From Punica granatum (taxonomy: Eukaryota > Streptophyta > Magnoliopsida > Myrtales > Lythraceae): a stretch of DNA of 64,000 nt. The stretch is taken from positions 38,498,605-38,562,604 of the forward strand of contig NC_045130.1 of NCBI RefSeq assembly GCF_007655135.1. Direction: 5' to 3'. Below, piece after piece: positions 1 through 13,800 of the stretch (position 1 is its first letter; each line of letters starts with the position of its first letter). A model generated the notes under the pieces. The model did no database searches, was not told the DNA's origin, and worked only from the letters and a program-made list of their open reading frames with translations. A program made the translations under genes and the position numbers.

Positions 1-1533
1 AGAATTTCTCAGTGCTATGGTTCTTGCCTCCGCGGCCCTCTCCATGGTTTTGCTCCCTCCTGGAACTTTCAGCTCTGGTAAGTACATGAGGACCTGTTCA
101 CCCATAACAAAATGTGACAGCAAGGTATATGTTCGTGAATATACTTATGGTCTTGTAATTTACTGTAGGTTTCATCGGAATGGCATTGTCTTATGGACTT
201 TCGTTGAACATGTCACTTGTCATGTCGATTCAAAACCAATGCACTCTCGCCAATTACATCATATCCGTGGAGAGGCTTAATCAGTATATGCATATACCAA
301 GTGAGGCCCCTCTTGTGATAGAGGAGAACCGACCACCGTCCGACTGGCCTGCTGTTGGAAAAGTCGAGATCCAGGACTTGCAGATAAGGTATAGACCCGA
401 TACACCACTTGTTCTTCAAGGGATCAGCTGCACGTTCCTAGGAGGGCATAAGATTGGAATTGTGGGTCGAACCGGAAGCGGGAAGTCTACACTCATCGGG
501 GCTCTTTTCCGCCTTGTGGAGCCTGCAGGAGGGAAAATAATAGTGGATGGTGTAGATATCTGCAAGATTGGGCTCCACGATCTGAGGTCACGGTTTGGGA
601 TCATTCCTCAGGACCCCACTCTTTTTAACGGGACTGTAAGGTACAACTTGGATCCGCTGTCCCAGCACAGTGACGATGAAATATGGGAGGTAAACAGCAC
701 GGATCTCTTTGTTATTTGCTCGAGTGATTTGTTCTCTTTTAAGATGTGACCATGTTAAAAGATAAACTCGGTTATCACGGATCTACATTTATATCAGAAC
801 TATTTGTCTTTTCAAATATAGAGAAAATGGATTCTTAGAACAGCCATTCTTGAAGTCTGTTCCTGTTAAATTCCTTTATCAATTACGGGGTTATTGATTT
901 TTCGAACGTTGCATGTAACAGGTTCTTGGGAAGTGCCAACTCCGGGAGGCCGTTCAGGAGAAGCTCAAGGGGCTCGACTCCATGGGTGAGTTATTCCTGT
1001 AAACATTTCTTTTCCCTTTTCAATGTTGCCTTTCCAATTGGAATATTTACTGACGCCTTATAAAATCGATCGTATACAGTCGTGGAAGATGGATCAAACT
1101 GGAGCATGGGGCAGAGGCAACTATTTTGTCTGGGCAGGGCACTCCTAAGGCGGAGTCGGGTCCTCGTGCTTGATGAAGCTACTGCGTCCATCGACAATGC
1201 AACTGACTTGATCTTACAGAAGACCATCAGGACAGAATTTGCAGACTGTACGGTGATAACAGTAGCCCACAGAATCCCTACTGTGATGGACTGCACCATG
1301 GTCCTTGCTATCAGTGACGGTAGGTCGTAAGACTGATTCATCTATTGATACTTTTCATTTTTTCAAGAAAAACCAAGTCCAGTTCTCTATTCTCATTTTC
1401 TTTGGTCGATAAATTTTTATCAGGTAAACTCGTGGAGTACGATGAGCCGATGAAGTTGATGAAGAACGAGAACTCATTGTTCGGTCAACTAGTGAAGGAG
1501 TACTGGTCGCACTCTCACTCAGCAGAGCATTAA
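1..1533 (+). CDS. ABCC10: ABCC (MRP) subfamily ABC transporter, C-terminal part (ABCC10-like), cut by the window edge
   Basis: This is the 3' end of a full-size ABCC transporter, an ATP-driven exporter of conjugates, usually in the tonoplast or plasma membrane. The coding exons I read are 1-77, 169-689, 922-985, 1080-1319 and 1424-1533, all with GT-AG introns, giving about 337 residues. It begins in the last membrane segment ([17 protein letters not shown]) and then contains all of nucleotide-binding domain 2. Walker A is GRTGSGKST, the Q-loop is IIPQDPTLF, the signature is the ABCC-type NWSMGQRQ, Walker B is [10 protein letters not shown] and the switch His lies in TVAHR. The ending LVKEYWSH resembles plant ABCC10 (Arabidopsis MRP14). 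The assignment to ABCC10 rather than another ABCC is from remembered similarity. The first half of the protein lies outside the window. Confidence 0.9.
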
Positions 1534-2018
1534 TTCTTGGATTTATTTTGTCCCTCGGGCTCTTGTATCTCGTTTTGGGGTACTTGTATAGTAGCTGTAA
1601 CGAGTCCGTTAGGTTGCTGCGGCGAGATTTAGGAGAACCAGAAACCTTAATCAATAGTTCTGTGTAGTGTTATATTAAGTCAGTTTTGCTCCATATCAAT
1701 TATTAATGGGGCCCTTGAATGATGAACAGGCAAAGGTCCTTCCAGAGTAAAATTTGTATTTCATCTTCTATGTTGAAGAGCTTAAAGTCGATGCAGTTCG
1801 ACATAAATGCAGTATGAGTCTGATTCAGTTCTTACAGACCAAGTCGAAATAATCATTGCTGAGAATTGTACTGGAAAGAAACGGGCTTTTCCGCGTTCCG
1901 CTAGATAATATTTCTGTTTTCATCGAAAAAACCTATAAGGTTTTTCATAGATTCTTATTCCACACATAGTGTTTGGACCTTACACAGAAATGGTACTTGG
2001 CATAGAGAACGATTACAC
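1534..2018. other. 3' flank shared by two convergent genes
   Basis: This gap lies between the stop of the ABCC gene and the stop of the convergent chitinase gene. It should hold both 3' UTRs. I see no further coding sequence or repeat in it. Confidence 0.5.
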
Positions 2019-2933
<915 letters not shown>

Positions 2934-2960
2934 TCATACTGATCTCAGACTTCCGGAGCA

Positions 2961-2967
2961 ATATATA
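2961..2967 (-). promoter_or_regulatory. Probable TATA box of the class III chitinase
   Basis: On the minus strand this reads TCCTATATATTGC, 37 bases before the chitinase ATG. That spacing would give a very short 5' UTR, so it is a candidate only. Confidence 0.4.
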
Positions 2968-4135
2968 GGAGGGAAAAATCATACTGTTGGTTCGTACCGA
3001 AAATAATACCGTTGGTTCTTCGCCGTTTGGTCAAGATCGACGCCTCGATTCGAAGTCTAGTCGTTTAAAGAGACAAAAGTTGACTGAGGAGAAGACAAAT
3101 GGTACTGAATGGGATGGAGAAGGATAGTGATATTTTCTACTAAGTGAGTGGCCACAAAAATCTGCATTAGTATTTCAAATTTTTTCTGACCATTTCACGT
3201 AGATAATACGGACGCGATCTGAACTAATCCGAGGAAAGGAATCGCAAAATCAGTATCAGAAGGACTTGAGATTGCGTAGCTTCATTTGCATTTTTACTAG
3301 AATCCACGGAGGGGGGGGAAGAACTCCATACCAACTCGTGTACGCAGACCAGGTCGGTCAGACACTCGGGAATATCTAGACCAGGTCCCATGTTAGGTGC
3401 GTAGATTAGAGGAACCGGGGGCAACTTCGTACATGCCTTGGATTGATCATCAGAAGATTCGTCGCGGTACTGTACTGTGTCCGATACAATAAAGTCATTT
3501 CTTATCTTAACGAAGTTGAAAAGTTCACAGTCCACATATATATTGCTATGGGAGTGGCGTTCATTCAATGTTGTAAGGCTGTCAATTTGATACATCTTAG
3601 TAGGCAGATGTTAGGCGAAGCTTCAAGTTTTTTAGACAGGCTTTTAACTCGTGACTCGAGAAATCTTAAATCGATATACAGATAAGGAGTTCCAAGATCC
3701 ACGATAGACAAAACAGCAAACAAAATTTCCGGTCTATCCAATCCAAGCACCTCTGGTCAGGCACAATAATGGCATGGTCCGTAAGCACCTCATACTAATC
3801 ACATTCTCATCGAGAGGTTAACAAGTTGGACAATGATTGAAGCAGAGAGAAAAAGAACATGATAATCTGTCGATTACTGAAGTTCCTGCTTGTAGACAAT
3901 ATGCTTTAACAAGATCCCTAGTGTCCGCTGTGCGAATAAATCACCATAAAAGATGCAAACAAACAACTAAGCAAACTGCTATTAGAGAGGGAGACTAGAA
4001 AGTCTTCATCAGCAAGGAAGCTAAGCGTAAAAAAAAAAATCTTGCCAAAGCAAAAGAAGACAGACAGCTGATTCGTTTACGAATATTGCATCAATGGAAA
4101 TGAGGAGTGCAGACCGTGGTTCTCTCGTCTGAAAT
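2968..4135. other. Intergenic, chitinase upstream region and PKP2 3' flank
   Basis: About 1.2 kb. Short open frames overlap on both strands near 3224-3685, but none shows a recognisable domain or consistent codon use. I see no clear repeat. The right end should contain the PKP2 3' UTR. Confidence 0.4.
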
Positions 4136-7100
4136 CTACACATTGCGCACCTGAATGTTGTGAGTGGACTGGAAACGCCAAATGGGCTGTCTCCCACTCT
4201 GCACCAGTGCAACCTCTTCGCCTTCCTTCACCATTCCTTGATTCTGCAATGAATCGATAACCAATCGGCAAATATAAAACCGGAAAAGGACAATGACCAA
4301 GAAGGAACTGATGGATGTTGAGATTCCAGACAGCACATGCTCGTGACAAGGAAGGGAGATCTCCTTTGGGTTTTCAAAGATGGAATCGACAAATTTGTCC
4401 TAACTTCTGTTGATGAAATAAATGTGCTTGCAGCTAGCAATTTAAATTAAGTACCTGAAGCAAGGTCAGTGCCCTGACAAACGTTTCTTCAGCATCATCA
4501 GAGAACTCCATATATATGGGACACACTCCCTGGTACAAGGCCAGTCTCTGCTGTATTCTCTTCCTGCACAAGAATCAAGAACAGGACCATAACTTGCTTC
4601 TCCGTGACAATTTAACTACTTAAATCGACAGACCAAGCAATGGTTTTTGGTCCTTGATAGAATAATGTACAAAACGTTGCTTACTCATTTGTGAAGGCAA
4701 ATATGGTTCCAGAAGGGCGATAATGGCTCAGCAGGATACCCATGAAACCGGTTCTGGTGAAGACAACCGTTGAGATCCCAAGAGTATTGGACATCATGGT
4801 GGCATGATATGCGAACATCTCACTCATATGGTTCTGCAAACAACGACCAACTTTATTGCTGTAGTTGGAATTCATTCCAGCGGAAATCACAGGTTACAAA
4901 CACAAGTCACATTTCATAAGTAATAATGTGGGAAGTGACCTTAAATGCTTGACCAAGGTTAGATGGCATTTCTCCGGGAGCTATGGTTGCTTCAGTTCGC
5001 AGTGAAACAGTGTGCATAACTTTCACAGCTTTCAAGGGAAACCTGCATGCAAACAAAAGTTTCTTACATTAGATCATCAGAGAATATGGGACTAAACTAT
5101 TTCTGCTCTTAGCTGATAGAACGTGCCTCTGTTTATTTAAAAACATAAATTTGCCAGTGATAAGCACTCTTAGGCAAAGCGCTTGAAACATCCCAATTTT
5201 CTATTCATTGTTCTATGTGATCCCTTTCCAGATTACTGAACCAAGGACAGGGTCCAAAAGACACAGGTGTACATTCTACATATGATATATATCTCAATAT
5301 TCCAATCAAATCTATGTGATAAAACAAAAACTGTGTCAGAGGCAGTGACCTACTTCCCATGAGCAGTTTCTCCAGAAAGCATAACAGCATCAGCACCCTC
5401 TCGTACAGCTATAGCGATGTCTGATACTTCCGCTCTGGTTGGAGTAGGATGGACAATCATGCTCTCCAACATGTTTGTTGCCACAATAACAGCTTTGCCC
5501 ATGCTACGGCATGTCCTGATTATCTCTTCCTACATTTGAAACAAGAAGTGATCTTAGTGCAAAAATGCAATTTAACGTATAAAACAAAGTCATCATAACA
5601 TGACATTCTTTCAGCTTTCCTAGGAACAGCTAAAGTACCTGCAGAAGGGGAACCTCTTCAATGGGAAGCTCAGCACCAAGATCTCCTCTGGCAACCATTG
5701 CCTGTTACAAAAATATGCGTCATCTTCTGGGTAAGGAAACATAAATTTGAGTATAAACATGATACTGTCCAACGTTGAGGCTCTCACCCCATCAGATGCT
5801 GTGATAATTGAGTGCAAATTTGGTATGGAGTCAGCACTTTCAATCTTTACGATAACATGTATATCTGCACCACAGCCTGCGAATGAAAGGTAACAGGTCA
5901 GAACGAAAAAGGTTTGGAGCGGATGCGTTCTTGCTTCTCAATACAACAGAAATGTTTAAAGTTACTTTGCAGATAATTCTTCAACTCGTGAACTACTTGA
6001 GCATCTTTAACAAAGGAAACAGCGTAAAAATCAACTTTGTTCTCCACTCCAAATTTGATGTCATCCCAGTCCTTCTCTGCAAGGAACAACACAAACCATA
6101 TTTGCTAAGTAATAATATCCATCCAAGAAATGAATGGTCTATTTTATGCAGCATATGGAGCATATAAACCGGGACTCAAATTCCCACCTGTAATTGAAGG
6201 TAGAGTAGCACTTTTTCCTCTTACATTCAAATGTCTCCTAGACTTGAGCTCTCCTCCATCAACAACTTCACATTTTACTGAATCTTCAGTCTTTGACCTC
6301 ACCACAAACGACATCATACCACCTACACCATGATCATGCGTAAGAATACACATCACTCATACATGTAAAGACCCATTCTTAATGAGAGAGAGACAGAGAC
6401 GTGAATCTCCTTTTGTCAAGGATTCAGGCACAAAACGTTCTCCTTTAAGATGGACAAACTGTTGTAGTAATAACTAAGGAAGTCCATGTGAAGCAGTGAA
6501 GATGAAAGGATAATCCTCTAGATATCTCTTTAAGCAGCAATAAAGAATTTTAGAGCATTAAAGGAAAAAGAAGGCATGAACATTAAAAACTGATGGAACT
6601 ATTTAATCAGTTGACAAGGAAAAGTAAAAGATAAATTGAATGCAAAAGCTGAATCTGTAGATTACAAAGCAGGCATGAATATTAGAAACCGATGGAACTA
6701 TTTAATCATTTGACAAGGAGAAGTAAAAGACAAATTGAATGCAAAAGCTGAATCTGTAGAGTACCATCAACAAGAAGCATGTCACCCACTTCTACATCAT
6801 TAACAAAGTCATCGTAGTTGACACTGACGCAATCTGCTGTCCCCACCCCTCTTCGAATTGTGAAAGTGAATTCCTGTCCAGGGACCAATGTAATTGGTTG
6901 TGGCAAGTCTCCACTCCTAACCTCAGGACCCTGAATTAATAAAACAGAGATGTTGATTGGTGAGATTGCTAAGTAAAGATTTTCACGTTAACTTGATATA
7001 ATATAAACTGCGTTCAGAACAATTTAGTTCCTCCACTCAAAGCAGATTCATTACTTGTGATTTACCTATGGTCACCAAGAAATCCTATGAATGAAAGTAT

Positions 7101-8392
7101 TAATACCACATTTAAATAGTTCCACGGAATAAAGGCCCAAGGAACTTCCCGATACTGTGGGTATAATGTTTCCTCGGCGATCTTATCATCAATTGTCAAT
7201 GACATACATCAATTTGGCAACGCATCATTGTTAGTAGCCTTTTAAAAGATCAATTATATATAGAGTAAATCTACAAGATTGAATCTTTTCAAACTACCTT
7301 GTTCTATCAGAAAATTGAAAATGTATGGCTCACCTTTGTATCGAGCATAATTGCAATCACATTGTCCTTGGATTGAGCATTGTATTCTTTGACCAAATCA
7401 ATGACTTTCTGGTGAGAAGAATGGTCTCCATGAGACATATTCATCCGAGCGACGTTCATGCCGGCTTCGGCTAGCTTCCATATCATTTCCTTTGTGTTAG
7501 TGGAAGGACCAATCGTGCAGACAATCTTAGTCTTGCGTCCAACTGTTGGCTTGGACCACATAGCCACCGATGCATCACCGAGCTGCTGCATTCCCTGCAT
7601 ATAAATATCTCCCACCTCTTAAGCAAACACTGCAGAAAACCTTTAAGCAACTCCTGAAATACGTAACCGTAATAGGTTCTTATGTTAAAGTATCCTGATT
7701 GAATCATCATATCTATGGTTGAACACTCTATCAGATCCTATAAAACTCAAAAGAGCAGTTTTCAGGAACCGAACACGCTATATGGCGAAAGCGACGCCTT
7801 AAGCTTACTCAAGCTAAACAATCAACTGCAAACACATATCAAGACGAGACCATATAACGAGGCTTTTGTTACAGATTCTCCGCTACGATTTCGAAATTAT
7901 AATAAAGTAGCAAACTTCATTGCCAGAGTTGTAGTATATATCACCCCAGCTCCTCCTCTCTCTCGAACCTTAGAACACGTAGTGGTAAGCTTCATTGAAA
8001 GCCCATAAAAAGATCCTCTTTTTTTTTCTTTTTTCTTTTTACTGGGCACCCTCATCATGAATTTGACAGTAGTAAGCACATTTCCATGTGAAACGATCAG
8101 AAAAGTCAAAATGCAGCAACAGATATCTACGAGAAGAACTCTCGATATCACCACGAACCTCGGGAACATCCTCGGGCGAGACCGGGACAATCTTCGGTTC
8201 GGCTTGCAGGGTCCTCCTCGCGGTGATCCGGGAGGCCCGGAAAGCGGCTCCCTCGGTCCACCTCTCGTCGCGGGGGAGCACCCTGGCAGCGAAGCTCGGG
8301 GGCCTGAGCTTATCGGCCCGCTCATGCAGGGATCCGGAGCTGGGGCTGAGCAGCGAGGCGTGGACCGATCTGGTGGCGACTACCTGCGACAT
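4136..8392 (-). CDS. PKP2: Plastidial pyruvate kinase beta subunit
   Basis: The enzyme converts phosphoenolpyruvate and ADP to pyruvate and ATP in plastids, feeding fatty-acid synthesis; in Arabidopsis the beta subunits pair with PKP1. Twelve exons read on the minus strand: 8392-8159, 7594-7334, 6930-6765, 6322-6188, 6076-5966, 5876-5788, 5701-5639, 5529-5354, 5042-4940, 4833-4685, 4563-4455, 4243-4136. They join in frame to 567 aa. Exon 1 is a Ser/Arg-rich transit peptide (MSQVVATRS) ending SPEDVPE. Then come [33 protein letters not shown] and the active-site region [10 protein letters not shown] followed by [15 protein letters not shown]. The C-terminal domain ends [10 protein letters not shown]. 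Similarity to Arabidopsis PKP2 is very high throughout. About 10 residues expected between exons 1 and 2 are missing from my model, so a small exon in intron 1 may exist. Confidence 0.93.
6572..6759. repeat. 89-bp tandem duplication in PKP2 intron 3 touching the splice donor
   Basis: Two copies (6572-6660 and 6671-6759) share the same start (ggcatgaa) and the same end (gctgaatctgtag). The offset is 99 bp with no obvious indel and only scattered substitutions. On the transcribed minus strand the copy at 6671-6759 lies just inside intron 3, next to the GTACTC donor of the exon ending at 6765. Confidence 0.9.
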
Positions 8393-8854
8393 TGCCGGGA
8401 GGAGCTTCGGGGAATGCGATCTGCTGAGGGTTGTTGGGAGGGAGGAAGAAGAGGTTCTTCGGAGGCAACGAAGAGGAAAGTGAAGAGCTTTGTTGTTAGA
8501 AATGGCGGAGGCTTTGTTTGGAGATATCGCCGCGGTTTGGCGGCAGGCAGGGAGAAGAAAGGTTTCGCAGGCAACAGTGAGCTGAAGCTTAGTTTTTATC
8601 GAAGGACAAATTTAGTAAATTTTTTAAAAAATAATAACAAATATTAATTTAAAATTATTATATTTATATTTTTATTAAATTTATGTATTCCGTTTTCTCT
8701 CCGACCGGTTGTGCGCTAAAGTTTAATTAATGTTGGTGGATTTTAGCCATGAATAAATAGCAACGTGTTATTGTCCGAATTAGTTGATATCAATGCGCAG
8801 CGCAATAACTTTTCCGTCTATTTTAATAATGCGTTTGGTTCGTAAGTCAGATTT

Positions 8855-9013
8855 GGGGCCGCTTGGATTCAGAGTTAAAAGTTACTTTGATTTTGATTGT
8901 GGAAAAGGACAAATGAGATGTAATTATAAATTTGACTTGGGAAATGTGTATTTTTGTTGTGTAGTGTATTGAGTTAAAGTTAAAATCAAATTTCTTGCAA
9001 TCCAAACGGGGCC
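8855..9013 (-). mobile_element. MITE, family M copy 1 (reverse orientation)
   Basis: About 159 bp with imperfect terminal inverted repeats: the left end GGGGCCGCTTGGATT pairs with the right end AATCCAAACGGGGCC. The interior (TTTGATTTTGATTGTGG, then ACTTGGGAAATGTG, then GTGTAGTGTATTGAGTTAAAG) is the reverse complement of the copies at 39090, 39725 and 56759. It has no coding capacity. The termini and size suggest a Tourist-like or hAT-like element. Confidence 0.75.
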
Positions 9014-9180
9014 TAATTTTAACTTTACTTTAACTCTACTTATAACAAAACAAAATAACTCATTCAAAATTAAAATAATGAACCTTGTATATAAACATTT
9101 ATAATGCTCTATTATAATACAATTGACTTTGCTTTTTTAAAATCAAAATCCAGTTAAAATTTAACTCACTAATCAAACTA
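9014..9180 (+). mobile_element. Degenerate MITE-like sequence next to copy 1
   Basis: It starts with TAATTTTAACTTTACTTTAA and ends near AACTCACTAATCAAACTA, with AAAATCAAAATCCAG before the end. It looks like a diverged member of the same family in the opposite orientation. Boundaries are approximate. Confidence 0.4.
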
Positions 9181-10685
9181 ATTATAAGTGTTGCGGTCAT
9201 GTACTACTTGTCAGCTTTTATATATTATAATTGAAATTAATGATTTTCGTCCATTCCATTGCCAGAACTCGACCGAGAAATCTGAGTACATTGTTTGATA
9301 AATGAGAACCGAAAAGGAGCTGAAACAGAACCACTGATCCAATTCCATTCGTTATTCTACTTCTATCATATCATATCAATTATAATCTTACAGTTTATGC
9401 CACAATTTTATTTTGAAAACCACGTCAATTTATTTAATTCATTATGAGTGCAGATATAGTCGGAAAAAGTGATGTACCATCTTAAGCCCGTCGTATATTT
9501 CAAATGCTTAGTGGAGTCAATTTTAGTCTCGGGGGTTCGATCTGGTCGAATATTGGATAAGTGCTCTACACATACTTCGTTCCCGCCGTACTTAGCTAGC
9601 TTAAAACTACCACTCAATACAATATTTCGGTCTTATTTTCCTCGCACTAGTTGAATTCTATATTAATAAGATGCATATTTCGACATTTTTCATAATCCGT
9701 ACAACACATATTCTTTAATTACTGCATCGGAATGTGTTCGCTTATATTCTTAACCAAAAGATCTTAAAGTTTGGTTAGCTCACCCATCGACATAGAAGAC
9801 AATGACCTGCAAATTAAATACCAACAACGTGATCTGTGATCGATAATTCAATAGTCAATGCTATATCGAATAGGGGTGTGCGGGGTCTGAGTGCCCCTTT
9901 TTTTTTTCACGGTACCGTATCATATCCTGTGAGGGACATATTTCAAGATTTTTGAATCGGACCATACCCCATTGGAACATGGAATCGAAAACCTACTCGA
10001 AACCTGAATTATACTACAAGTTCCGGATATCATGTTGGAACCTACAAATTTTTTTTCTTCAAACACAATAAATAAAATAAATAATATCTCATTTACAATT
10101 ACGCAAAACATATAAATGTCGATATAGATTAATCGGATCTTATCAATCCATAGAACTAAAGGATTATGTAGCTCTTTTTAGAATTATATAGTAGACAAAT
10201 CAAATATGCAACTAAAAAATTATGTAACTATTTAACCAAAAAAAAGGATGATGTAGCTCTCCTCAGTAGACATAGCAAATAAACTTTTATTAGGATTCTG
10301 TAGTTACTGACAAAGCACATAGATGACAAAAAAAATTTCTTTTAAAAAATATATAAGTTTATCGGTTTCGTAGTATCATGTATGTTGGAACTGGAATCAA
10401 AATCTATTTTCACGAATTCCTTAAATTACTATCAGGATCCTACCATATTTTCAATTGGAGTTACCCGGACTCTATCCTAAGGGATAGATCCCAACTGGTT
10501 CTGAGTATATTCAGTATTCATGCACACTCATCAGAGGACCACTGTGAATATTTTATGACTTCAAGGATGAAATGAAGAGGAAGCAAAAGCTTGAGGACTA
10601 ATTTGCAATATTATACTTTTTCTGAATAAAGGTTGCAGGATGATGTCGTGAGCCTTGACGCACTGAATAACTGCCCCTATAACGC

Positions 10686-10693
10686 GCGGGAAA
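10686..10693 (-). promoter_or_regulatory. E2F-type binding site upstream of TIMELESS
   Basis: The plus strand reads GCGGGAAA, the complement of the E2F consensus TTTCCCGC, inside ACGCGCGGGAAAATTT. It lies about 150 bp before the TIMELESS ATG. E2F sites of this form drive S-phase expression of plant replication genes, which fits the product. Confidence 0.55.
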
Positions 10694-10837
10694 ATTTCAT
10701 CTGATGACAATTTGCCGCCGTCTCTCTCTCATTTGTCTTACTCCTCCCCAATCCTTTTCCTCCTCTCTGCAACCCCACCGCTGGCGTTCTTCTCATCGGA
10801 GAGATAGGCTCCGGAGAAGCAACCGGAGCACTCAGCC

Positions 10838-13800
10838 ATGGACATGCAGGGCTTATCTGCTATCTGCGCCGGTCTTGGAGACGTCAAGGAGGACAACAAT
10901 GGCAACCGCGTCGGCTACAAGAAGGGCCAGTACTGCCTAGGTTTGTGTTACTCTGTCACGAATCATGCTGCTTCTGATTACAGTTCTTCAATTAGTTTCG
11001 TGTGGCAGCCGGTGTGATGAGAATTTGATGCGGTTGTGGACTGCCATGCCTAAGTTTAGCTTCTTTTCTCTCTCTCAATCTGTCGTTGGGCAGATAATTT
11101 GAAGGATCTGCTGAGGTTTCTCCGGCGGGATGATCCACAGAGCAGACAGGTTTTCAAGCAAGTCTGCAAATGGAACACTTCGTCTAAGGACTTGATACCG
11201 ATCATCGAGCATTGCCAGGATGACCGTAATCTGGTTCTAAATGCAGGTACCTTAGCCCGGGCCTGGAATTGAGTGTTTGATTGAGGGGAATCCTATAAAG
11301 GTCTAACCTTTTGTTTGTTTTGTTCGCAGTTAAGGTTTTGGTTTTTCTTACTATGCCCATTGAGCCTGTGTCTTCTGATATTCCCCAGCAGATAGAATAT
11401 TTGTGGGGATTGAAGTCTGCAGTTACGTTAAGTGACACTGTTGCGGTGATAGTTTCACTTCTCGAAAGCTCTCTTGAAAATTTGGAAAGGTCGGTAGAAT
11501 TCCTGTCAACTTATCACAAACTTGTATCCTAGTAACTGAACTCATCTCAGACCTGCTAAAATGTCACTGCTCCATTTGAGCAATACCAATACCAATGCTA
11601 ATTACTGATGGCTGCTTTCCTTTTTGTCCCAATTCCTTCCAGTGAAGCATTCACAGAAGAGGACTGGAAATTGGTGCAACTTGTGCTTACTTTGTTTCGG
11701 AACCTACTAGCTGTCCAGGACATTTCGCCGCATCAGAAGGCTGCAGGGTCTGCTTGTCAAATGTTGTCGCTGAGGGATAAGTTCATGGAGCTCCTGTTTC
11801 GTGAAAATGTGATGGATTTAATTCTTGTCATAGCTCCACATGTCGGAGAGTCTCATAGCTACCTCCGTCAAGATAACTTGCTTCTGCTGGAAATTTTTCA
11901 TTATGCGTTCCTGGGTCAAGATCCAGACTTGGTTGCGACAGCACGCTTGAAGGGTCTCAAGGTTTGTTTTCTTGAAAAGCTATCTCCTATCTGCACATTA
12001 ATCAAACGAAAATTAAGAAATTTTGTTATAGAGGGTTATTTTAACTAGAAAAAAAGAATAGCTTTCTTCCTATGATTGAAATTGTGGATTTCTTCCTATT
12101 GGTATCTTGTTGCAATAACTTTTTGAATTTTCACTTCCATGCATGTCCTGATCAATGGATGGAAATTTATAGGGGCATGGAGACACCAAATCTTCTCTCA
12201 GTAGTCTCAGGTCAATCATAAATGAGGAGAAAGACAAAAGAAGGTCTTCCAGACTACACACTTCCAGTCGACATTCACAGTTTAGTGGAACATTTGCACG
12301 ATTTACCATGGTATGCAGAAAGAAGTCAATAGCTAGTGCACAACTTCGGACTAAATCATTTTTTGCTGAGCTCACTTCTTTTGGCAGGATGGTAATAAAG
12401 CAATAATTAAAGGAAACCCTACTCCTGGTCCCTGTGAATCATTCCTGAAATCTGATAAAATCTCCCGGAGATCGACAAAAAAGATTGTGTGGGACCATGG
12501 CGCTGTGCCCCTAGTGACGGCTAATATATTGGAGTTGCTCCATGATTTTGTGAACCAGTTCCTTTCTGGAGGTTATAATGGTAAGTTATATGTGGCAAGT
12601 AGTGCATCTGCTTGTTTTACTTTGCTTTCCATGTAGTGCAAATATTTAATTTGGGGAGCCAACTTCCTGCCAGTTTTGATGCAGTCAATACGTGAGGATA
12701 TTGATAGGGAACATCTTCAGGTTCAGAAGAGTGACATTGTAAACTTTTTCAAGCTTGCTAAATTTGTCACTTCTTTTCAGTACCACAAATCTTTGGCATC
12801 AAAGGTAGGATTTGAATGCTCAGATATTTTCATTCCTCATTTCCTCATAAGTATTTTCTGAATGTCCATTTCATTTTCTGAATGTCCATTTCATTTTCTG
12901 ATAATTTGCAACATTGTAGTCAAATACCGGAGTAGACAGCTCTACATCTTACAGCAGCAATTCCGAAGATAGCACAAATTTCAAAGGCAATATATGTGGG
13001 CCAATTGCAGCATCCATGAACGAATCAATGTTTCTTCTAGTGATTTCGAGGTGGCGTGATGCATTTGATAGCTTGAAGGAGACGAAGGACTATGAGTTTC
13101 TAGCTGCATCAGGATCACTTCTGAAAGCAATGGTAACACAAAATTCTTCTGTTTCAACATTTTCTAAACATAGTGGAATACTGTTGTTCTGATAATATCA
13201 AATTGTGGAAGAGACTAGATTTTTGTTTTTCACTGTGCCCTTTCTGTACATCTGCTCTGAAAAAAACTCATGTTCATGATGCAGGTCAAAATGTTAAATT
13301 TGGTGCTTAAATTGCAGCCAGAAAATTCTAGGGAGCCTCAAACTGCTCGCATTCTCCTTTACAAACTATTCTATGACCAGACTGATCAAGGGATGACCCA
13401 GTTCCTTCTAAATCTTATCAAATCATTTGATGAGCACAAACAACCCAGAAGGTTTTTCTTCCTCATCCATTCCACTTTCTGCTGACTTTTAATTTTCCAG
13501 TATACTCACACTGCCCGCAACTCAGCAAATAGTAAAATAATGACAATTCCATGCTTTTTCCTGAATAGCATTTCTAGTGACCATTTTCTATAGTAGTTGC
13601 ATTCATGATTATTCTTGCAGCTGTCAGTTGATCTTTCTTAATCATACAATTCATAGATCAATTATAACCAACAACAATTTACGTCTGATACTTGTATGAA
13701 TGATCTCCACCTCCTTGATCTTAAAGCTTAGCCACAGGATGGAGATTTAGAGGGTATATTTGGGTGCTTTCTTGCTTGATTCTTCGCAGTGGTCATTTAT

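Larger units (their letters stand above)
8393..10837. other. Divergent intergenic region between PKP2 and TIMELESS
   Basis: About 2.4 kb that must hold both promoters. It contains a MITE and a degenerate neighbour (8855-9180) and an E2F-type site close to the TIMELESS start. The remainder is AT-rich with no coding signal that I can support. Confidence 0.6.

Noticed and set aside
3224..3685. Overlapping frames of 123 and 80 codons on opposite strands
   Set aside because: No recognisable domain, no signal peptide, and neither frame looks better than the other.
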